Assembly (NCBI GenBank): GCA_947650285.1
Contig: CANTFL010000449.1
Location: 43,698-107,697 of the forward strand
Length of the DNA stretch: 64,000 nt
Source: Hyaloperonospora brassicae
Taxonomy: Eukaryota > Oomycota > Peronosporomycetes > Peronosporales > Peronosporaceae
Reading direction: 5' to 3'
A program made the position numbers and the translations under genes. Shown one piece after another: positions 45,602 to 57,518 of this stretch. How positions within the stretch are numbered: the first letter of the stretch is position 1; every line of letters starts with the position of its first letter. The notes beneath the pieces were generated by a model that was given only the letters and a program-made list of their open reading frames with translations, did no database searches and was not told the DNA's origin.

Positions 45602-46075
45602 TCAGCTTGAACCTGCGCTTACTGGTGCTTCTTCAGTCTTAAGTGAGACATAGGTCACCACCATACCGATCACGATGAGCGCAGCCACTGATACGGCATA
45701 CACGTCGTTGGAAGTATCCGTCACTTTAGCGTAAACCTCCGCGTTCCGATTCATGCTTTTCGCCCGGTTCAGTGCACCTCCCGCCGCTTCTTCAGACGCC
45801 TTTGCGCTCTTGGATTTCCAGCGCAAATGCGTGCGCACCCAGTTGCCCATGGACTCAAATCGTCCTCTCTCCTCGTCGCTGCTCGATTCCAGCACCCCCT
45901 CCTCCTCCGTGCCTAGCTCTTTGTCGTCCAAATGAACGGTTTCGAGATGACGGGTCGTCTGGCCATCAGTCCTTAAGTGCTGAACGACTTCCAAGTCGCT
46001 TACCGCCGATACGGAGTCGAAAGCGCTCGCCGAGAAGACACTCAGGACAAGAAGGAAGCGAGCGGCTCGCATCAT
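45602..46075 (-). CDS. RXLR-like secreted effector with RHLE motif and membrane tail
   Basis: 157 aa, intronless, starting at MMRAARF; the array effectors start the same way. Signal peptide 1-24. RHLE at 42-45 replaces RRLK (both depart from canonical RXLR at the last position), and EER is at 68-70, exactly the positions seen in the array. Common framework: DLEVVQ, DGQT, DDKELDPE/GTEE, GNW/RNW. The body (74-122) is basic and Ala/Ser-rich, and residues 125-145 (VYAVSVAALIVIGMVVTYVSL) form the membrane segment. Upstream it has the conserved promoter block. It is a clear but old paralogue of copies A-D. Confidence 0.83.
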   Translation of the reverse strand: MMRAARFLLVLSVFSASAFDSVSAVSDLEVVQHLRTDGQTTRHLETVHLDDKELGTEEEGVLESSSDEERGRFESMGNWVRTHLRWKSKSAKASEEAAGGALNRAKSMNRNAEVYAKVTDTSNDVYAVSVAALIVIGMVVTYVSLKTEEAPVSAGSS

Positions 46076-46110
46076 AAAAAGCTTGAGGACCTCTTCTGCT
46101 ATAGGTGAGT

Positions 46111-46149
46111 CACAGAGCGCTTGCGTGCAGAATCGAAGGTGGGACAGTG
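46111..46149 (-). promoter_or_regulatory. Conserved promoter/leader block of the minus-strand effector
   Basis: On the minus strand CACTGTCCCACCTTCGATTC, then GCACGCAAGCGCTCTGTG, matches the array block at 36 of about 40 positions. It lies 36 bases before the ATG, whereas the intervening bases are not conserved. Confidence 0.55.
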
Positions 46150-46393
46150 TTCAGTTCGCGCACTGGCTTCTACTCCTGATTGGGAGCTGCGATGTGCGAA
46201 CTCGGGCCGTCAAGTTGTGCGATGTGCCACCGCCATCTGCTCGTGGGACGGCTTCTGCCGTTTTCGTTTGATCGTCGTATGCCTTTTCCCCGTCTTGCGA
46301 CCGACACGAGCGAGTGATTACATGTACCCTTTTCGGTGGCTCATAGCTGTCGTTTGCTTCGCATCGCCTGACCTTTACACGCGCACGTGTTGA

Positions 46394-46792
46394 TTGACGC
46401 GTCCCCTCTGTAGAATACCTTGTGGGGTTGTGCGTATTCGTGCACTAGCCAGAACCACTCTATACTTGAGAGGGCGCAGATTTGCTGTTGCACACGACCA
46501 AGACGGCTTCCTCGCACGATTTTTCGATGTTCCTGTGGGGCGTCTCAATTGCGCAGCGTCTATTCTACACTTGCGGACGGTCTCGAGGGCACTACACACT
46601 GCACGTGCGCTAGGCGTACTTCCACTCCGTGTTCTCTCGATGATGCGCTTGTCCTTTTCTTGTTTACGCACACACCATCTGCTTTTCATGAAGGTACGCC
46701 GTCGTTCCCTCGTGGACGTGTCGCATTTGTCGCTGTGCTGGACTATCATCGACCAGCAACTGCGTTCGTTAATGAAAGGACAGATCGTCTAA
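46394..46792 (+). CDS. Small ORF divergent from the minus-strand effector, unknown
   Basis: A 132-codon frame pointing away from the effector, starting 318 bp from its ATG. Residues 37-60 (DGFLARFFDVPVGRLNC, ASILHL) parallel the divergent frame at 5240-5599. Outside this block similarity is lost. It may be a real small gene or simply conserved upstream DNA. Confidence 0.28.
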   Translation: MTRPLCRIPCGVVRIRALARTTLYLRGRRFAVAHDQDGFLARFFDVPVGRLNCAASILHLRTVSRALHTARALGVLPLRVLSMMRLSFSCLRTHHLLFMKVRRRSLVDVSHLSLCWTIIDQQLRSLMKGQIV

Positions 46793-47509
46793 TAGAGCTA
46801 CTCATCACTCGTATAATGTCTGATGTGTAGAAACCACTTAAGTCCTCTACCATGATGCAAACTTTCTTCTACCATATTCTTCACCCCATTCTGCTGCCTC
46901 GATGCTGCAGAAGTCACGGGTGACAATTTCAAAAAGTCACGTGATATTGTTTGTCGACCACGTCCGAATTCAAAACACTGTGCGCACTCTTGGCCGGATA
47001 GCTGGTCTGACCTGCGCGTCGCTTCGCGCTTCCATCTGCTTTCAGGGATAGAAGCCGGATGGCTACGAGGCCTGTTTCACTTAGGAAGTCCTAGCGTGCC
47101 ATCTTGACGTAATCCATGACCGCAACCGTTTTGACAGAATTGCTCTGCTCTTCCGGCCGATCCCATTTCACAAGCTATTGCAGACGTATACAGGCGTACC
47201 ACGAGACAGAGGTATCGGGACTTAGTGCTTATTATACATAAAATACCGCTACTGGATCTCGACGACATTACGTTCTTAGAAAACTTCACTTTGTGGGAGT
47301 GGTTGTCCCGCGCAGCAAACGAGCCGGCGCGTGTAGAGGCACTTCGTTTAAAAAAATACCGTGGACACGAGGATGTCGACGTCTGTCGGCATTCCCTATA
47401 CCGCGGGATACCGAGAGATTGCGTCCCTTTCGAGTCGCACACTGCGTTTGCCTCCCGCGGCACGCGCCGTGTAATGAGACAAACTCTTCTCAGATAATTG
47501 GTAAGGCCT
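46793..47509. other. Spacer before retroelement 2
   Basis: No confident gene. Overlapping frames on both strands at 47077-47497 (128 and 90 codons) have no recognisable motif. Confidence 0.4.
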
Positions 47510-47931
47510 TGTGTTGATAGAACACAAGGATACGTACTCCCGGCGTCACATTCGTGTAGCGCTAGGAAGCGCTAGTAAGTAAACATAATTCGGAAGCTCT
47601 ATTCAAGGAAAAAGTAGAACTGCATTTGCTATAGTCAAATTTCCTAAAAACCATCTTTGTCTTCATCTAGCTATATTAAAGTACGATTTCCTATGTAAGT
47701 CTCTTTCTCACGACCCATTGTGCGCGCCTAGCAGCGATTGGTGTTGAATTTAATTGATGTAGCTTCTACATCAACCAAGAAGTGGATCACACCAGAATAT
47801 TACCCTTGGTGGTAATATTCCGCCAACATTACCTCTTCTTGAGCAATGTTTATTCAATATTATCTAAATAAATAATATGCAAAAATTGTTACATCCGTAT
47901 CCATTTTATGCAACGGGCTTACCTCGTTACA
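47510..47931 (-). repeat. Left LTR of element 2
   Basis: 422 bp. The 3' part is made of palindromes: TTGATGTAG/CTACATCAA (47754-47774), GAATATTACC/GGTAATATTC (47795-47820) and a terminal TGTAACG-type pair. The right LTR (56053-57518) shares start, order and end. Confidence 0.8.
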
Positions 47932-47950
47932 TCACCTCCCCTTACCATCA
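47932..47950 (-). other. Polypurine tract of element 2
   Basis: The minus strand reads GGTAAGGGGAGGTGA immediately before TGTAACGAGG of the 3' LTR. Element 3 has AAGGGGGGTCA in the same place. Confidence 0.55.
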
Positions 47951-48249
47951 GTCACTTTAGATAGTGATTTGATTGATTGGTAATATAGTGACCACCGTCT
48001 TGTCGCTCTGGGGAAAGGAAGCACTTGTTGATTTTGACGTTCTCACTCCAACTTTCAGCGCTTACGAGTTCGTCTATGCACTGCGCGAGCAAAGCCGCAA
48101 CTGCACGGACGCGTGCAGCCGGAGAGAGATCAAAGAATCGGCAGTAGGCTTTACTTCGCCTTCTGCTGTTGATAAGTAGCCTGCAACACCCGCTGTTGCA
48201 GTTACTCGTGGTCATTCACGTGTAGCTTCTTCATCCGCAGCTTCTGCTG

Positions 48250-49860
48250 CGGGTGGTAGTCCCCCATTGACGTCGAATCCAAAATAGAGGTTGTCTATTT
48301 GGGCGACTCGGACCCCCCGTCCGACTCGGAATCGCCCGAGAAGCCCGGTCGTAAAGCTGTGGGTGCGGGCACAACGACTGTTAAGCCCCGTGGCAGTCTC
48401 GAAAAGGCTCTGCCCCACGATTTGTTTGGATCATCAGACGAGTCCGAGTACTCGTCGCGGGGACCGGACCGATCGCACTCGCATTCATATGATGCGAGTG
48501 AGAAACATGATAACGTCAGTCATCGTGACGATGTGGATGACTCTTCACGGAGTTATCGTAGCCGCAGCAATCCCAGTGATTGCGGCGATCGTAGTGCAAT
48601 TACTTAGGTTGGCAATACGCCAGAAAAGTATGATCGTAACGAGTTAGGATCTGCTTCTGAAAAGATGTCATGGATGTCTTCCAAACGCAATCTGAAGCCG
48701 TTTTATGGTTATAACTCTAAGAGTTATTGGATCCCCCTCTTCGATTCGTCAAGAATTTATAGTCTTGATGTCAGTGCGAGTGAATATCGCGCTGATCATG
48801 AGTATTTCATCGATTGCTTTCCGACATCGATGGTACCACTGCAACCGCAACTGAAACGAAGTTTCTTTGGCGCAGGCGTGGAATTATCCTATCGGCAACA
48901 CTGAAAATGTTGGCCGTGACGCTTGTCTAGACAAACGTATCGCAGCTCTTAATAGAACCAAACAGAAGTATCCAATCAGTGCTCGGTATAACTTGCACCG
49001 ATTGTCTCGAGAGGCAGGTGTACCTTGCCTCTCTGTGCAGAGAATTGTTTTTACAACTCTATTCGCGTCCCTAGGAAGACCTTCCTCCTTGATCGGCACT
49101 TCTGGAGGGCGCTCATATCGTACGAGATGTACCAAGGGATTGAGACTTTTCAATACCTTTACGATCGCGCCGGACGTTCGCTCGACGATGGTATTCCGTT
49201 ATTAAAGGTTGCGTCCAGTCGTAAGATCGATGAGACCGGGAACATACACCTTCAGCTGTGAGCGGGGCTCGTAGCTGTTCCACGAGGGTGGATACCCCCG
49301 CCACTGGACGCGGTAAGTCGGCTTTTAATCCTAAATCGTCACGGTGGTTCAAAATGCGCTCCACAAGGAAGCGTTGACTACCGTGCGAGTCAAACAAAGG
49401 ATGTGGTGAAGGAGGAAAACTCTCCTCCGATTCGTTCGACTCACCATATTGACCAACACGGGATGGATCGAGCAATTTCTGAATCGCGCGAGAATATAAA
49501 GCACGAGAAATACAGGCGCACTGCTCTATACTATGTAATGCGGAAGCACCGCAAGGATCGTGAGGGTGATCGTGCGAAGGATAGTGCTGATTAAGCCTTC
49601 GTACAGCTCCAGGTCGGGCGGTATTTTCGCTCCCTCGTTGACGAGCTGGCGACATCTCGCAAGGAGATCTCTAAGATGATTGGAGAGTTCTCTTTACTGC
49701 GCGAACAGACTGATCGCCGGGAGCGCGAGCGCAAGAACCTCATGGCGATTCTTGAACGTGTAGGGTATTTTCATAGCCCCAGGAATAAGACTCGTACTGA
49801 CAGTAAGGACGGAGACGTCCCACACAAACGTACGATGCGTTCGAATTCTACGCGGCATCT
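48250..49860 (+). pseudogene. Antisense ORF (aORF) of element 2, degraded
   Basis: Plus-strand frames opposite pol. In order: ESKIEVVYLGDSD with an acidic/Ser tract (48265-48607), IPLFDSSRIYSLDVSASEYR (48735-48810), DQHGMDRAISESRENIKHEK with following RKDREGDRA (49450-49590), and QLQVGRYFRSLVDELATSRK with REQTDRRERERKNLMAIL (49600-49770), a coiled coil. Several shifts and stops break it. Element 3 carries the same blocks in the same order, mostly with conservative changes (I/L, D/E, K/R). The part beyond 49100 overlaps the chromodomain and linker of pol on the other strand. Function unknown. Confidence 0.5.
49290..49375 (-). pseudogene. Element 2 pol: chromodomain
   Basis: The minus strand reads RFLVERILNHRDD and, after one frame shift, TYRVQWRGYPPSWNSYEPR. 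This is a chromodomain of the kind attached to chromovirus integrases, where it guides insertion to particular chromatin. Confidence 0.8.
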
Positions 49861-50204
49861 CAATCGTGTATGCGTTACCTTTTCGGCGCAGAACACGAAA
49901 GGGAACGATGTAATAGGGCAGTAGTTTACTTCTGTCCACGTTATTCACTCTATGGATAGCTAGATATGCCGTAGATAATAGGACTTGATCGCATCCAATA
50001 AATTAAAGAACATTTGCTCTTCCATTATTGTCAGCGTTCCTTTTCTGCCGGTTTACCGCGTGAGCAACGAAGACCGGCACGAAACGGACCACGGCTTCTC
50101 GAGCCAGCAGAAATCCGTTTGCTGAAGAGACATTGTTTCGTTCAGTTCGACTTGTGCGAACTGCAGATACAGTCATCTCCTCTTTCTATACATCAGTAAG
50201 TGTT

Positions 50205-51136
50205 TCATCTTCCTAGCTGATATAGTCGTTGGCAATGCTGAAAATACCAGCATCGTAAATTATCATCTAAATTGATGATAGCGTCATCATTGTTATTCGG
50301 ATGATATACTTCTTCGATAACGACCTGATCGACATCGCCATCATACGTGACGACGTTAGCGTCGCACGTGATGAGCAAGAGCCAGAACGGTTTCCGCTCG
50401 AGCGCATCCCTCCCCCTTGTCCAAGAGTCATAATCTAAGAGGGTGGGCAGGCGTGTACGGCGTAAGACATTCACGAAGAACGGTGTATGATAGGTTGTAG
50501 CAGGCACCGAATTATTGATGGCAAATTCCACCATGGGTAGGAAATCGCCCCTACTCGAGAACGAATGGACATATTCTCGAATTAGCTATTTGAGGATATG
50601 GCTTATTCGTTCCATCTGATCATCTATCTCGGAAAGTTTAGATGTTAAAATGTTCGAACTCGTTCCGAGCGATCGGATCAAGGGTAGCCAAACCTCTGAC
50701 GTAAACCCAGGGTCAAGGGAGGGACGAGTTCACGGGGTGGTCCGTGTAGTCGAGATATCGTGTCGATAAAACGCGAGCACAGCCCTGTGTCGTAATAGAA
50801 TCGGGCACTGCAGCAAGATTCACCATCTTGCTGAACCGGTCAACGAACACATGAATACCATTATTCATGTGGCCGTCTCCGAAAAAAGGGAAGACGAAGT
50901 CCATGGACCGGACTGCCACCACCCTGCCGGTACGGCAGAGGCTCTTAACGTGCACGAAATGAAGGACTAGGCTTAACCCGTTGACGAAATTTGAAAGGGC
51001 AAACGTACGTACATGCGCACAAACTGATACTGGCGGGGCCAGTAAAGGTACGACTCATCATACGGTAAGTCTTTTCCCTACCACGATGGCCACCTTTTGG
51101 GGCATCGTGACACTCATGCATGATGCGCAAGCGCAA
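50205..51136 (-). pseudogene. Element 2 pol: integrase
   Basis: Minus frames 51136-50713 and 50534-50205. The zinc-binding part begins RIMHECHDAPKGGHRG, the core shows MDFVFPFFGDGHMN with FVDRFSKMVNLAAVPDS, and the tail VEFAINNSVPATTYHTPFFV corresponds to the same motif in element 1. The DGQTER block near 50600 is lost to shifts. Confidence 0.8.
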
Positions 51137-51524
51137 ATTATTTTAAGCGGGAACGACGACACGAGGAGTGTCGCCATCAACGGCTTTATAATATAGCAAC
51201 ACGTTGCGTGTCGTATACGGACCCAAAGATGAACGGTATATTGCCGACAAATCTTTCGACAATTTACCAGTTGTATTCATTTAATGATCCATTAAGCACA
51301 GAAGATAATTATCTTCTGCGTAGGCCTTTCGTACGTCGTCAAGTAACGTTGAAGACGGAACACTGACCGTAAGTGGCGCAACAGTGAGCTTATCCTCACA
51401 TTTGTATTGCGCTCCCGGCTCGGAATCGGGTCGGCGCGAGAGCGCATTAGCGACGACATTTAGTCGTCCTGGCTTGTATTTGACGGAGAAGTTATACTCC
51501 GCAAAGAAAGCGGCTACAACGCCA

Positions 51525-51821
51525 TTATTTGAGAGAGGTGTGAACGGTTACGGCCGTGCGTAAAGACTCATGTTCCGTGTACACAACGAACGGTCTATCT
51601 CCTATAAGGAAGACGCAAATCTGATCCAGTGCATTATTCATGGCACGGATTTTCTTGTCATACACTGGGTAATTACTCTCATCTGCTTGCGGCTGACGCG
51701 ATTGATAGCAGATGACGCGCTCTGCGCCATCTGTATTAAGTTGCATCAACGCACAGCCGATCGCATAATCGCTGGCATTACAGACCACATGGAATGGTCT
51801 GTCCTGATCTGTACTCGCCAC
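51525..51821 (-). pseudogene. Element 2 pol: RNase H
   Basis: RPFHVVCNASDYAIGCALMQ, then RVICYQSRQPQADESNYPVYDKK. The first catalytic Asp of the CDAS motif has become Asn (CNAS), so the domain is likely inactive even where open. Confidence 0.8.
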
Positions 51822-51881
51822 TATAGACTATTGCATCAAGCTCGACTTGATACCTTCAAAAAAACGATGACAGTCAGCGTT

Positions 51882-52535
51882 TCAGGACCACTTCACAATT
51901 GTATTTAGTAAACAAGAAAGATGACCGGTCATCTCGGCGTGGTTGCGTGAGTACCTGTGCAAGTATGCCACTAGCCCAAGGAACTTGCGAAGTCCCTTGA
52001 CATCGACCGGCGCGGTCATTTCGGAAATCGCCTTGCTGTTTTTGGGATCAGGGCGTACGCCATGTTTACCCACGACACGCCCAAGAAGTGGTATTTCGCT
52101 AGCCGCGAATATACACTTCTTGAGGTTGGCGTACAACTTACGCTTGCGCATAAGTTGAAGAACCTGACGAACGTGTGTTCTGTGAACTTCCACGTCCGTC
52201 TTTCCGCCCATAAACCGGCTATGAACGAACACATCGTCAAAGTAACTCGGTGCAAAATCTCGCACCGGTCTCAATAGATTTTTTACCCATCTGTTGAACG
52301 TGGCAGGGACGTTACTCACCCCCTGTGGAATCACTAGCCACTCCCACAGCATTACGCTGGGGGTGCTTACTGCTGTGTACGTGATGTACCGTTCACGCAT
52401 TAGGATCTGATAGAATCCATCCATCCGATCCATGGACGAGAAAATGGCACTCTGTGACATACCGTCTATGATCAAGTCCATCCTTGGTATGGGTGTCTGA
52501 GCACACAAGATACTATTCGGTTCAAGCGTTGGCAA
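51882..52535 (-). pseudogene. Element 2 pol: reverse transcriptase
   Basis: A 217-codon minus frame: AIFSSMDRMDGFYQILMRER, VIPQGVSNVPATFNRWV, SYFDDVFVHSR (intact YxDD box), LYANLKKCIFAASEIPLLG and VKGLRKFLGLVAYLHRY. The N-terminal palm (before 52535) is lost, so this is a fragment despite the intact catalytic box. Confidence 0.85.
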
Positions 52536-53135
52536 TTAAATTATCTGCAAAGTCAACTTCAGAGGCAAAATTAGATAAAGCTTATAATCGCCTACGATTG
52601 ATCCGTTATTGATCAGGAAGGTTTATGGCTCAGTCACTTCCTAGAAGGTCAAACCCCCAGAATGCTGATGTCTCTCTCCCCCAGCATATACTCGCTTGAA
52701 GAATGTTTTCCTCAAGTACTTTGGATATCTTTTACTCCTATTGTTCTGACGGTGTCAGAGCAGCCGCTGTCAGGTAACGATCATCTACGGTCTACTTCTC
52801 AGTCTACCTAGGACCACCGTGTGGCCGATCAGCGGCAACCGGTCTCTTCTTTCCAAAATGATCCCTTTCCAGCATGCATCCTTGTCCCTGTCCACTCGGC
52901 TTATTCGAGTGGTGGACCCTCGGTGCTGCCTGTAATTCTGTACCGCCGCCGGGAGCTTGCTCCACTGTGTAGTGATCAACTACAAGGAGTTCTTGTGCAG
53001 TCGTGCTAACGAACGTACCGCAAGTGAGCCATCGCACTCACTTGCAGTACATCCACACGTTTGTGGATGCTCCAAGACGTTCATCAGATGGTCATCTGAT
53101 GATCAAACGCCAGGCATCTTCACGGATAGTTGCTT

Positions 53136-53408
53136 TCAGCTCACTCTTGGCTCGTACTTTCTGAGCCAAGGTAATCCCAGGATGGCATCAAATTTGTCAT
53201 CCAGATCTAGTACGATGAAGTCATCATCGTACTGTTCGCCCTCCAACGTGAAGTGGATTTCGACTACACGTTTCTTAACGGTAATCGATGCGCCTTTTTC
53301 AAGGCGCACCGTCATCCTCATTGAAGGAATGCCGCGATCAACGTTCTTGAGCCTACGACCCTTTAGTGACCTTCGACGAAAAATAACTGTTCGATGCCCC
53401 ACAGTCAA
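53136..53408 (-). pseudogene. Element 2 pol: protease C-terminal part
   Basis: The minus frame has VVEIHFTLEGEQYDDDFIVL, then FDAILGLPWLRKYEP, the conserved end of gypsy proteases (ILGLPWL). The DSG active-site part should lie just above 53408 and is interrupted. Confidence 0.75.
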
Positions 53409-56052
53409 CTAGAGTCGAAGTGACAAATCTGTTTTCACTTGCAACTTCATGGTGATGAGCAAAACGCATCACCAAGTGCAGAGACACACAATGATTGTGT
53501 GTCTGGAGCAACTTTCGTCAAAAGTATGCATGTTCTCTTGAGGTTTCTGGATCACTAGAGCACTCCGGCCCTCCTGACCCCGTTCATTTTTGATGGTCCG
53601 CTTAGCTGTTGCGGAGTCGCAACAGCGTTGTACCTACGCCCACTGCCCTGCCCTTTTTGGTAAATGGACGATCATATCGCTCATTCCTGTTTTTACTGGA
53701 AGTGAGACACTATATATATAAATGTAGTGGAGTTGTGAACATTCGTTTCGCGAGACGACCCCCACTTTCCACTGTCGCCTGGACATCTGACTATCGGAGG
53801 GGGTACTCCTATTCCGTGCTCTGTGTTTTTTTCTTGTGTACCCGTCGGTGGGGCGGGTTGTGATCTTCTTGGTGAACTTGAGCTGAGGCTGAACTTGACA
53901 ATTTTAGATATAGGGGTCAATCAGGTGGAAATTCTTCACCAGGTCTAACGTAGAGGCGGATTAAGAATAAATTTCTCACTCGGTCGTGTATATTATCAGG
54001 CGCTCTCCCAAATTTGTCTTTGTACAAGGGTGAGTCTTAATGAGCGAGCCTTCTGACCACTTGAGCTGTCTCGCGTTTTTAAATCGGAACCGAGAGGTTC
54101 ACTGCGTCCGTTCGCAGTTAAAACGGGTGAGAATTGATGTTCCTCTTGGACACAAAAATTCAAGGGTGGAGTTTACGCAGACGCGGGTGACTCTCTGCTG
54201 GAAGGGAAGCCGAAGATCCTGCCCAGGAGAAGTGGACGCGTCTCTTTCGTTGCAAATTCAATTCTGTTTGATGTCAATCAACCAAATCAGAAACCTATGA
54301 CTATACCTATCTGATCGCTAGGTCAAATGTTGTGTGTCGCCTGTCTATGTAATTCACATATCACATCATGTGGTCCACAGAAGATAGTAGGGTAGCGTAC
54401 CGCTTGGCAGTGGATCGCTCGGTAGTGGATCGCACGGTTAGCGGATAGTCCGGGTAGTGGATCGCGGTATGTAATCCGCACTAATTATGTGTTCACTCAA
54501 ATAGGCAGTACACACCTAGATTAGATCGTGATCAATCTTTTGCATCTTTGGTCAGGCGTCTACGGTCGGATCGCTGTCGCTTCCGTAACTTGGCATGCTT
54601 CATAATCTTGGTGATCCATTCCTTTAGCCTGCTTTCACTTTAACCCATCATCCATTGTTTGTCATCGATTTCTTAATCCAGATGTTGATCATCTCTTTAG
54701 TAATCCTGTCCTTGCAGCTTGGCGATCCAATTCCTTAAACGCGGATGTGAGCGGTCAATTGCGATCAGGGACTGCACTCTTTTTTGCCCTTTAGTGAGAT
54801 CAACTTGCATAACTTCAACAATATTTTTCTGCACTCAATATTTTGATCCCATCACTCGCGCCAACGGGTCCATCTCCAAACGCGGTCCACCAATCAGATT
54901 AGTTTCGCACTTAAGGCAGTTCGCGCGAGCCAAATTTTCCATCGTTCTTTCTCCGCAATATGCTACATAAGTGTGGCGTCCTAACTACGTACAGCGATTG
55001 CACTTCTGCAATCGCTTGTTATTTGAAGAGCGATGTCTCTCGCTCTCAACCGTACATATTTCCATTGCTTCTGGACGTCCGCTTTCCTGTCGTCTCGGTG
55101 GACGATAGGCTGTCATAGTAGTTTGAGCCTGTCTCATACTAAATGCTTCCTGTTCCGCCACTGAACTCTCGATTTAGTGGTTCCAATTTAAAACGGAATA
55201 GGTTGGTCTTAACGGGTTGGCCATGTAAACCCTGGATAAAAAATGATTTTCGTGTGTTCATCTATCGAATTTGCAGTTATGTAACTCGAGAGATGTATCC
55301 GATGTGATGCGGGTAAAAGTTCACATCCTGTTTACCTTTTCTGAGTATCAAAAACTCAGCACGAGCCCAGAATTCGGCTTGTGGCGGCTCAAACGTTTGT
55401 CTGGTCCGGGACTTGAATTTTCGACGATCCAATGAATATGGGTCGTGTAGCTCAAGTACTAAAACCCAACCCTTCGCACGTACATCCAAGTTGGACTGGG
55501 CGAATGAAACTGGCATTACGTCGTCCACGATGCGACGGGCTCTTATGGCATCGTCCGACACGACCAATTATCTCAACAAGGAGTCTTTTTCGACTCCTCT
55601 GTACTTTTAGCTGTCCATCTTAAGGGTTTTAAGACGACGCGTGTGTGTCGTCTCACCCACAGCGGCATAGAATAGCTGCTATCTCAACAGGTCTGTCTGT
55701 TGAGTACCGAGTTCTCTCAACTGATCGACCTGTTGATAGCCTTGCTGGTGAAGCAAGGCTACTTTCTGGCGACAAGTTCATTCTGAATGAACCTAACTAT
55801 AGCGCCATGTTGTTGGTCGCTGCCAAGGTACACCAAAATGGCGCTTATGGCGGTATTTTATGGTAAAACTCACTCATTTGACCGCAACCGATTCGATGTC
55901 ACTCAAATAAGTAAAGCCTTGACGCGTTGCGTGACAGCGAACTCTTCATCCAACCCGTTCATGTCACATGAGGGTATAGTGGTCGTTTGACGGACCAATA
56001 AGTGCTACCAGGTGTAACTGGGAACTCTCAAATTAGATACCTAATAAGAACT
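53409..56052 (-). pseudogene. Element 2 gag region, degraded
   Basis: Minus-strand readings such as RPFTKKGQGSGRRYN (around 53680-53630) and FWARAEFLILRKGKQDVNFY (55380-55320) look gag-like, but no continuous frame or clean CCHC knuckle remains. This stretch also has strong hairpins (54993-55016, 55738-55760) and the minisatellite below. Confidence 0.5.
54391..54467 (+). repeat. Short minisatellite, four imperfect copies
   Basis: The motif ggtagtggatcgc recurs about every 16 bases with variants (ggcagtggatcgct, ggtagtggatcgca, ggttagcggatagt, gggtagtggatcgc). Confidence 0.7.
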
Positions 56053-57518
56053 TGTGTTGCCAGTCATCCAAGAGAAGGCTGCGTACTCCCCACGTCACGT
56101 ACACGTAGAGCGAAGAAGCGCGAGGAAATAAACAGAGCTAGGGAAGTTCTGGTTTAGGAAAAGTAGAATTGCATTTAATATAGTTCAGCTTCCTAAAAGC
56201 CATCATTGCCTTAATCTAGGGGGAATAAAAAGCCCCATTTAATCACCACAATTAAAAGAATATCCCACATATTTGGAAAAAATGCGTACAATAATAGGAA
56301 AACAAAAAATGCAGTACGTCCTAGAAAACCCACGTTAATGTGGCACACATATAATCGCACGTACTCAATCATTTTCGTTTATCATATTTCAGCCGCGACC
56401 AACCCCTCCTGTTTGAATAGACGTGGAGAGGGTTCTCCCGCAGGCGTGCTGCGCTTGCAGCCACCAGTTGCAGGCGCAGACGCGAGATATGAGGACGTAA
56501 ACGCGTCTTCGTATCATAGGTCGCGGCCGTAAACACAGTCAGTCGGTGCTAATGTTGTTGATATAAATGTTATTGCTTTTGTTATTTATCTTTCAGTTGC
56601 TATTGTCGATGATGCTACTGCTGTTTCTTCTGCTGGTATTGTTCATGTTGTTGCGGTTGCTGTTGTTTGTGCTCTGTTAATTATGCTACTCATGTTTCTG
56701 CTGCTACTGCTTTTGCTCTCGATGCCGCGGTTGATTTTGTTGCTCTGTTGATGCTGCTACTGCTGCTTTTTTTCTGCGAGATGTAGTGTATGGGGTCGCT
56801 TGCACGAACTCCAGCAACACGCGCGTGTTGGTGCTCAATGACGGATAGTGTACGTATGCGTTTGTGTATGGCTACAAAAAGACGAGTGTGGTGCGGCTCT
56901 ACCGAGATGCGTTCAAGACTAAGGACACGGTATAATATAACGATGGGATACAAGCAACTTGCATTCTCAATTGCCAGCACCTATTGTAAGGGGTTATAGT
57001 TGAAAGCCTCGTGCTCATTCAAATTGCGGTAAGAACCATCATAACCAGAACCACAACTTGTATCGATGTGCTGCGCTTAAGTTAAGTGAAGAGTGGCTGC
57101 ATCATGATTCTGCTTTCGTGTACCACGTTACTTAATTTTTTTAGAACGTGGGTTTTTACATTTTCGTGATTATGTGGGGCAGTTTCTGTTTTTTCAATTA
57201 TCTGGGGGCATTTTTATAATTTTCGTGCTTAAATTTGGCATTTTATTTTTTCCCCTTCATGAACTATACTTAACTACAACCGTCTATAAAAGTCTCTTGC
57301 TCAGTTATTGAGAGCATCTAGCAGCTATTCGTGTTAAAGTTTATTGAAGTAGCTTTTACATCAACCAATAAGTGTAGCACACAAGAATATTACCCTAGGG
57401 GGTAATATTTCACCAACATTACCTCTTCTCGAGTGATTTTGTTCTAATATTATCTATATAGTAGTGCAAAATTTGATACATCCGTATCCATTCAATGAAA
57501 CGGGCTTACCCCGTTACA
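56053..57518 (-). repeat. Right LTR of element 2 with an internal insertion
   Basis: It begins TGTGTTGCC like the left LTR and shares cttcctaaaarccatc. Homology breaks near 56220, resumes near 57265 (gtctcttgctcag) and ends with the hairpin GAATATTACC/GGTAATATTT and CCCCGTTACA. The extra 1 kb or so holds a trinucleotide-rich tract (56545-56775) and nothing else I recognise. Confidence 0.7.
56545..56775 (+). repeat. Degenerate trinucleotide (TGY/GTT) tract
   Basis: Over 200 bases of imperfect tgctactgctg/gttgctgttg type triplets, plausibly an eroded microsatellite. Confidence 0.7.

Larger units (their letters stand above)
47510..57518 (-). mobile_element. Ty3/gypsy chromovirus-type retrotransposon, element 2 (old, degraded)
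   Basis: LTR-like ends TGTGTTG...CGTTACA at 47510-47931 and 56053-57518, with protease, RT, RNase H, integrase and a chromodomain on the minus strand in the Ty3/gypsy order. The two LTRs are clearly diverged, the right one holds about 1 kb of extra sequence, and no target duplication is visible. It is therefore old, or its ends come from two insertions. All coding regions are broken by stops and shifts. Confidence 0.85.
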
